A stretch of DNA of 35,605 nucleotides, taken from assembly GCA_001275005.1 (NCBI GenBank), contig JWZX01001991.1, positions 1 to 35,605 on the forward strand, in the 5' to 3' direction. This DNA comes from Chrysochromulina tobinii (lineage: Eukaryota; Haptophyta; Prymnesiales; Chrysochromulinaceae). Position numbers and translations under genes: made by a program. Positions 34,025 to 35,605 of the stretch are shown piece after piece. The notes under the pieces were generated by a model. That model was not told the DNA's origin. It did not search any database and saw only the letters and a list, made by a program, of their open reading frames with translations. Position 1 is the stretch's first letter. Every line of letters starts with the position of its first letter.

Positions 34025-34398
34025 GACTTTCGCAGGCTCGGCACTCAGCGCGGTCCCGCCATGATGTGAATGCGTGTGTGTGAATGTGAATGTGTGTCTG
34101 TGTGACTTCTGACACATATGAATAGGAAACTTCAGTCAATCACAGTTTCGTCGCGGTCCCCCCGCGCTCAAACATGACGTATTATGTTGCGATGATAAGT
34201 TAATGAGTGCGAGCTGACTACCCGGTACATGTACATGTACCTCAGTCAGTCAGTCAGTCAGTTTCATCGCGCCCCCCCCCGCGCTCACCACACACCACCG
34301 TCTCAGGGGACGGCACCACGGCTCCGCTCCCCTCGGTCAACACAAGTACTGAGTACTACCTCGAATAAACGCCCACCCCCCGTATACAGAGTAAACAT
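34025..34398. other. Intergenic region with TG-rich microsatellite, palindrome and (CAGT)n
   Basis: It contains a degenerate TGTG/TGAATG run (34066-34105), the perfect 18-bp palindrome GGTACATGTACATGTACC (34224-34241) and a CAGT run (34243-34262). It lies upstream of the TBL-like gene and 3' of the partial membrane-protein gene. If the Met at 34117 is used, the first 93 bp are coding. Confidence 0.6.
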
Positions 34399-35605
34399 CT
34401 AGATTCGTTGGAGAGGAGAAGCGGTGTCGTCACCAGCATCTTCTGTGCCAGATCCCGCACGCTTGGCAAGGATGCGTAGCGCGCGGAGTCTGCGACGGGC
34501 TCGCGCGTACGAAAGCACCGCTTCGGGATAAAAGTCATCGAACTGCACGCCCTCTGGCAGCTGCGAGAGAACCTGGTTCTGAACGCCCTGCGTCATCTGC
34601 TCGGTGATCGTGCCTCGCACTTCGAAGCAGTCGTCTGGCAGCGCTGACTGTGCGGCCAGGGAGTCCCAGCAGGCCAAGCATCGCCCTGCGGGATGGTGCG
34701 TGATCGGTGTCGCCACCGCCGTCAGCCGCGCTGCTTGGAGCGTGGCATGCGCGGCGCTGCTACTTGGGCGGGCTGCGAGGGTGGCAGAGCCCACGGGGAG
34801 TGAGGCGTGCCATCTCTCGAGATGATCCCGCACCACTTCACGGCAGGCTGTCTCGCCGTGCTCGGTCATTTCGACGCCGCTGTCGACATCCCGCTTCTTT
34901 CGGGGCCTGCGCTCGCCACGCCTTAGCTCCGCGAGTTGCTTGCCTCTGATTGCGGCTGATTGCCTCTGATTGCCGGTGCCGAAGGCTCCTCGGATTGCGG
35001 CTGATTGCCTCTGATTGCGACGACGAATCATGTAAAGAAGTACGAGTAGCGTGCACGCGCAAGCGGCCGCGAAAGCTCCAGCCATGATCCAAGCGATCAT
35101 GAGCAAGGACGACGACGAGGCACTCTCGCTGGCCGGGAGCGCTGCGGCCGAGTTGCCCATGTTTGGCGGTGGCGCCGGCTCGACGAGACGAATGGTGGGC
35201 GTGCTGAGGACCGTCGCTCCAAGTGTGGCAGACAGAGCCGATGGCGGCTGATCCAAGGTATTTTGGACGCGCGAACGGCCTGATGCACTCGAAAGGAAGA
35301 AGGACGCGGTGACTGTGAGCGATCCTGACACGATGTTGAGCGCAATGGCGGAGGCTGTGACGCCAGTTGCACGAGCCAGCTGTAGAGTGAAATGGGTTGC
35401 GTTGAAGGACTCAATGGTGCCTGCAATCTGGAACGTCGCAACTAGAGATGGTTCCGTCTGAGGCCTTGACGGCGGTGGTGGCCTCGGCGACGGCGGTGGA
35501 GGGGACGGCTCTGGAGGGTCTGGCGATGGCGGCGGCGGTGGAGGCAGGTGAGGCTCGGGGAGGTTGTAAGAAGGGGGTGGGGGAGAAGGCTCCGGAGGCG
35601 ACGGG
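34399..35605 (-). CDS. Proline-rich single-pass membrane protein, 5' end beyond the window
   Basis: The frame is open from the stop at 34399 to the right edge, so this is a partial CDS of at least 402 codons. The visible N-terminal part is Pro/Ser-rich (pherophorin-like PPPPSP runs). It is followed by a beta-rich extracellular module with VATFQIAGTIESFNATHF and ALNIVSGSLTVTASFFLSS. I associate this with repeated adhesive domains of algal surface proteins, from memory only. A membrane span (LLMIAWIMAGAFAAACACTL) precedes RRR and a cytosolic tail. The tail opens with RNQRQSAAIRGAFGTGNQRQ, a translation of the dispersed GGCAATCAG decamer. The rest of the tail, rich in charged residues and Ala, is unrecognised. 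The function is unknown. Confidence 0.6.
   Translation of the reverse strand, partial: PSPPEPSPPPPSYNLPEPHLPPPPPPSPDPPEPSPPPPSPRPPPPSRPQTEPSLVATFQIAGTIESFNATHFTLQLARATGVTASAIALNIVSGSLTVTASFFLSSASGRSRVQNTLDQPPSALSATLGATVLSTPTIRLVEPAPPPNMGNSAAALPASESASSSSLLMIAWIMAGAFAAACACTLLVLLYMIRRRNQRQSAAIRGAFGTGNQRQSAAIRGKQLAELRRGERRPRKKRDVDSGVEMTEHGETACREVVRDHLERWHASLPVGSATLAARPSSSAAHATLQAARLTAVATPITHHPAGRCLACWDSLAAQSALPDDCFEVRGTITEQMTQGVQNQVLSQLPEGVQFDDFYPEAVLSYARARRRLRALRILAKRAGSGTEDAGDDTASPLQRI
34941..35030. repeat. Decamer array within coding sequence (sense GGCAATCAGA / CCGCAATCAG)
   Basis: On the plus strand TGATTGCCTC and TGATTGC(G/C)G units recur six or seven times. The minus-strand gene therefore reads GGCAATCAG, the opposite sense orientation from the intron arrays elsewhere in the window. 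Confidence 0.75.

Overview
The window is nuclear DNA from a GC-rich eukaryotic alga. The evidence is a heme oxygenase of the plant HY1 type with a bipartite plastid leader whose Ala-Ala-Phe-Arg-Pro step resembles the ASAFAP motif of red-derived complex plastids, a selenoprotein, spliceosomal introns, and many algal-style low-complexity and multidomain proteins. A haptophyte (Emiliania, Chrysochromulina, Prymnesium or pavlovophyte relatives) is my best guess. A pelagophyte or other secondary red-plastid alga is not excluded. I see no prokaryotic operons, rRNA, tRNA, transposase or CRISPR array.

Layout. Positions 1-3.7 kb hold a RhoGEF (minus) divergent from a small multi-pass membrane protein (plus), then a 43-bp tandem repeat. 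Positions 3.5-4.3 kb hold a type-II (PRDX5-like) peroxiredoxin whose peroxidatic cysteine is an in-frame TGA, read here as selenocysteine, with a good SECIS candidate in its 3' UTR. On the minus strand follow a 807-aa ubiquitin-like/Tudor-like/Ras-like GTPase/EF-hand protein (4.7-7.1 kb), a Cu/Zn superoxide dismutase with a novel N-terminal extension (7.7-8.7 kb), an ALKBH8-type AlkB dioxygenase swollen by coding minisatellites (8.9-10.8 kb), a BPL_N-type glutamine-amidotransferase-like protein (11.2-12.0 kb) and a small membrane/coiled-coil protein (12.4-13.0 kb). A plus-strand 1519-aa receptor kinase with 14 FG-GAP/VCBS repeats spans 13.7-18.2 kb.

The second half holds a low-complexity acidic gene on the minus strand (19.4-21.5 kb, three exons, one apparent 1-nt frameshift), the heme oxygenase (21.7-22.5 kb, plus), the rRNA-processing protein RRP1/Nop52 (23.4-25.5 kb, minus, two exons), a 1.9-kaa AP2/Tudor/SAM/RING protein (25.9-31.6 kb, plus), a two-exon GDS...DxxH (TBL/PC-esterase-like) protein (32.1-34.0 kb, minus) and a partial proline-rich membrane protein that runs off the right edge (minus).

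Themes. (1) Several products handle oxidative damage: Sec-peroxiredoxin, SOD, heme oxygenase and an AlkB enzyme. The ALKBH8 family modifies tRNA wobble uridines, and in animals it also acts on tRNA-Sec. (2) The most unusual structure is in the introns. Four introns in three unrelated genes carry, on the sense strand just after the 5' splice site, arrays of a 10-11 bp unit with core TGATTGCC, and three of them also contain tandem copies of their own exon-intron junctions. This looks like introns made or enlarged by tandem duplication of splice junctions around a dispersed minisatellite. (3) Tandem repeats inside coding sequence have periods divisible by three (15, 27, 39, 42, 63 bp and about 144 bp), whereas intronic and intergenic ones mostly do not (10, 11, 43, 76, 82 bp).
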